Shown one piece after another: positions 5,059-5,958 of a stretch of 5,958 bases of DNA. The position numbers and the translations under genes were made by a program. Location: the NCBI GenBank assembly GCA_964409635.1, contig CAYPEL010000160.1, positions 1 to 5,958 of the forward strand, read 5' to 3'. The stretch is from CAYPEL01 sp964409635 (GTDB lineage: Bacteria; Pseudomonadota; Gammaproteobacteria; DSM-19610). The notes beneath the pieces are model-generated. The model made no database searches, had not been told where the DNA came from, and saw only the letters and a list, made by a program, of their open reading frames with translations. How positions within the stretch are numbered: position 1 is the first letter of the stretch; every line of letters starts with the position of its first letter.

Positions 5059-5295
5059 ATGCTGAGTATGAGTGTTATCTCAAAAACCGAATTTAAAGCC
5101 CATGCCCTGGAAGTAATGAGAGAAATTGAACGCAGTGGTAACTCAAGAATTATCACTGATCGCGGCAAACCAACGCTAGAAATCCGGAAACTGCGGCAAC
5201 GTGAAATAGAACCATTAGAACTGCTAAAAGGCACCGTCATTAAATACGCAGCAGCCACTGAACCCGTTGCTGATGATGATTGGGAAAATATCTGA
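5059..5295 (+). CDS. Phd/YefM-type antitoxin
   Basis: A 78-residue protein whose first half (VISKTEFKAHALEVMREIERSG..RIITDRGKPTLEI, about 6-42) is the DNA-binding, dimerising fold of Phd/YefM antitoxins. The acidic tail with LLKGTVIKY and ending DDDWENI (about 55-78) is the type of segment that wraps around and blocks the toxin. The antitoxin should neutralise the PIN toxin and repress the shared promoter through the inverted repeat just upstream. The ATG at 5059 is used here; an ATG at 5068 gives the more typical family N terminus (MSVISKTEF) and is a real alternative. Neither has a good Shine-Dalgarno site. The stop codon overlaps the toxin start by one base. The pair looks richer in A+T than the pilin genes, which would fit acquisition by transfer. 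Confidence 0.9.
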   Translation: MLSMSVISKTEFKAHALEVMREIERSGNSRIITDRGKPTLEIRKLRQREIEPLELLKGTVIKYAAATEPVADDDWENI

Positions 5296-5690
5296 TGATT
5301 GTTCTGGATACGCATATATTGGTATGGTGGGTAAGTGGTGATAAATCTTTATCAGCCGCAGCGGCCAAAGTTATTCATGATACCCTGGCAAATGATGGCG
5401 AAATTATTGTTTCCTCCATCTCCGCTTGGGAAATAGCCATGCTGATCAAGAAAGACAGGTTAGTCCTCAGTATGGAAGTCGAAAGCTGGATTGATGAAGT
5501 TTCACAAATTGACGGGGTTCGTTTTGTTCCAGTAGATAATGAAATAGCGATCAAATCTACAGAATTACCTGGTGAATTTCACAAAGACCCGGCCGATCGC
5601 ATGATCGTAGCAACGGCCAGGAAAATGGCCGCTCCTCTGGTAACAGCTGACGAAAAAATTATTGATTACGAACATGTTAAAACCATTTAA
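5295..5690 (+). CDS. VapC-like PIN-domain ribonuclease toxin
   Basis: A 131-residue PIN-domain protein, the usual toxin length. The acidic residues that bind the catalytic magnesium or manganese are visible: D5 in VLDTH, E46 in SAWEIAML, D101 in DPADRMIVATA and D119 in TADEKI. All are intact, so the enzyme should be active. VapC-family toxins cut RNA, commonly initiator tRNA or rRNA loops, and stop translation; the target of this subgroup (the type that starts VLDTHILVWW and pairs with Phd-like antitoxins) cannot be read from sequence. The ATG at 5295 overlaps the antitoxin stop (TGATG) with GGGA at 5282-5285 as a modest ribosome site. A TTG at 5280 would add five residues inside the antitoxin frame and is unlikely. 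Coupling through the overlap keeps toxin synthesis tied to that of the antitoxin. Confidence 0.92.
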   Translation: MIVLDTHILVWWVSGDKSLSAAAAKVIHDTLANDGEIIVSSISAWEIAMLIKKDRLVLSMEVESWIDEVSQIDGVRFVPVDNEIAIKSTELPGEFHKDPADRMIVATARKMAAPLVTADEKIIDYEHVKTI

Positions 5691-5736
5691 TTGGCAGTTA
5701 CTTGATTTGAATGGGAACTGCTGAGGGCTGAGCCTG

Positions 5737-5755
5737 AAACTCTTGAGTTTTTATT
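5737..5755 (+). terminator. Possible weak terminator after the toxin gene
   Basis: AAACTC and GAGTTT form a 6-bp inverted repeat around TT, and the right arm runs into TTTTTATT. The stem is A+T-rich and the gap too small for a good loop, so termination here would be weak. The T run and following A run (5748-5760) would also allow activity on the other strand. Confidence 0.3.
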
Positions 5756-5760
5756 AAAAA

Positions 5761-5773
5761 CGGGTCTGTCCCG
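5761..5773. repeat. Small inverted repeat CGGG-TCTGT-CCCG
   Basis: A 4-5-4 inverted repeat after an A run. Sequences of the GGGTCTGTCCC kind recur near small dispersed repeats in gammaproteobacterial genomes, so this may be a remnant of one; this is from memory and only one copy is visible. Confidence 0.3.
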
Positions 5774-5796
5774 AACGCCGCTATATTAATCCACCA

Positions 5797-5819
5797 AAGT
5801 GCTTTATACCGAAGCACTT
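5797..5819. terminator. 8-bp stem-loop in the intergenic region, possible bidirectional terminator
   Basis: AAGTGCTT and AAGCACTT are exact reverse complements around a 7-base loop. There is no T run after it on either strand. Its place between the toxin gene and a possible convergent open frame would suit a shared transcript end. Confidence 0.35.
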
Positions 5820-5826
5820 AGAAACT

Positions 5827-5841
5827 ATCACCCTAGGTGAT
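5827..5841. promoter_or_regulatory. Perfect palindrome ATCACC-CTA-GGTGAT
   Basis: A 6-3-6 inverted repeat of the size and symmetry bound by dimeric regulators. A TACAAT at 5878-5883 on the plus strand could be a -10 box with this palindrome about 56 bases ahead of the start, but no gene follows within the window. It also overlaps the stop codon of the minus-strand open frame at 5833, so it may simply be part of that gene's end. Confidence 0.3.
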
Positions 5842-5958
5842 TCCCGCATCACTCCACCCCACAAATTCCAAACTCTCTACAATTAAAGTGTACCGCTTAT
5901 CAGCCGATAGAGGCCGTCTATCGTCAAAATGACTCTGAAGCTCGGCTTCCGCCCATTC
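5833..5958 (-). CDS. Possible 3' end of an unidentified gene entering from the right edge
   Basis: On the minus strand a frame is open from the window edge for 41 codons and ends at TAG (5833-5835). The visible residues begin EWAEAELQSHFDD and end FVGWSDAGIT. The composition is protein-like, with charged and aromatic residues well mixed, but I recognise no family, and a 41-codon open frame can occur by chance. If real, the gene is convergent with the toxin gene and the interval 5691-5832 is their shared downstream region. A perfect 7-5-7 inverted repeat (CGATAGA...TCTATCG, 5905-5923) lies inside it. Confidence 0.25.
   Translation of the reverse strand, partial: EWAEAELQSHFDDRRPLSADKRYTLIVESLEFVGWSDAGIT

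Noticed and set aside
5280..5294. TTG start for the toxin gene
   Set aside because: The ATG at 5295 places the first catalytic Asp at residue 5, as in the family, and forms a TGATG junction with the antitoxin stop.
5929..5958. Plus-strand ATG with an open frame to the right edge
   Set aside because: Only ten codons are visible, there is no Shine-Dalgarno site, and a hairpin sits directly before it.

Overview
The window looks like chromosomal DNA of a proteobacterium, most likely a gammaproteobacterium (a betaproteobacterium is not excluded). The reasons are a divergent type IV pilus minor-pilin locus with glycine oxidase ThiO beside it, as in pseudomonads and relatives, a bacterial tRNA-Thr(CGU), and a Fur-family regulator. 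No species marker is visible. Nearly all of it is coding and no insertion sequence, phage gene or CRISPR array is present.

Left part (1-2127), all on the minus strand: reading in the direction of transcription, pilE (minor pilin), thiO (FAD glycine oxidase), a Fur/PerR-like regulator, then a tRNA-Thr cut by the left edge. pilE and thiO are 30 bases apart and thiO and the regulator 65 bases apart, so they may share a transcript. The tRNA has its own -10 box. A perfect 5-3-5 palindrome lies between thiO and the regulator and is a candidate operator.

Middle part (2128-5002), plus strand: a 178-base divergent intergenic region, then fimT/fimU-like, pilW, pilX and pilV. Each gene overlaps the next by 1-7 bases, so translation is probably coupled. 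With pilE these are the set of low-abundance pilins that prime type IV pilus assembly at the inner membrane. The order (H-, J-, K-, I-type pilins, in type II secretion terms) and the absence of pilY1 next to them differ from the Pseudomonas layout. PilX is about twice the usual size.

Right part (5003-5958): a promoter overlapped by a near-perfect operator drives a Phd/YefM-type antitoxin and a VapC-like PIN ribonuclease toxin that overlap by one base. The last 268 bases hold several small palindromes, a possible terminator and a short open frame entering from the right on the minus strand that I cannot identify.

No clearly new system is seen. The points most worth a second look are a 12-bp perfect hairpin inside pilW, the oversized PilX, the PerR-like regulator that keeps its metal-sensing ligands but has lost the zinc cysteines, and the toxin-antitoxin pair sitting directly after pilV.
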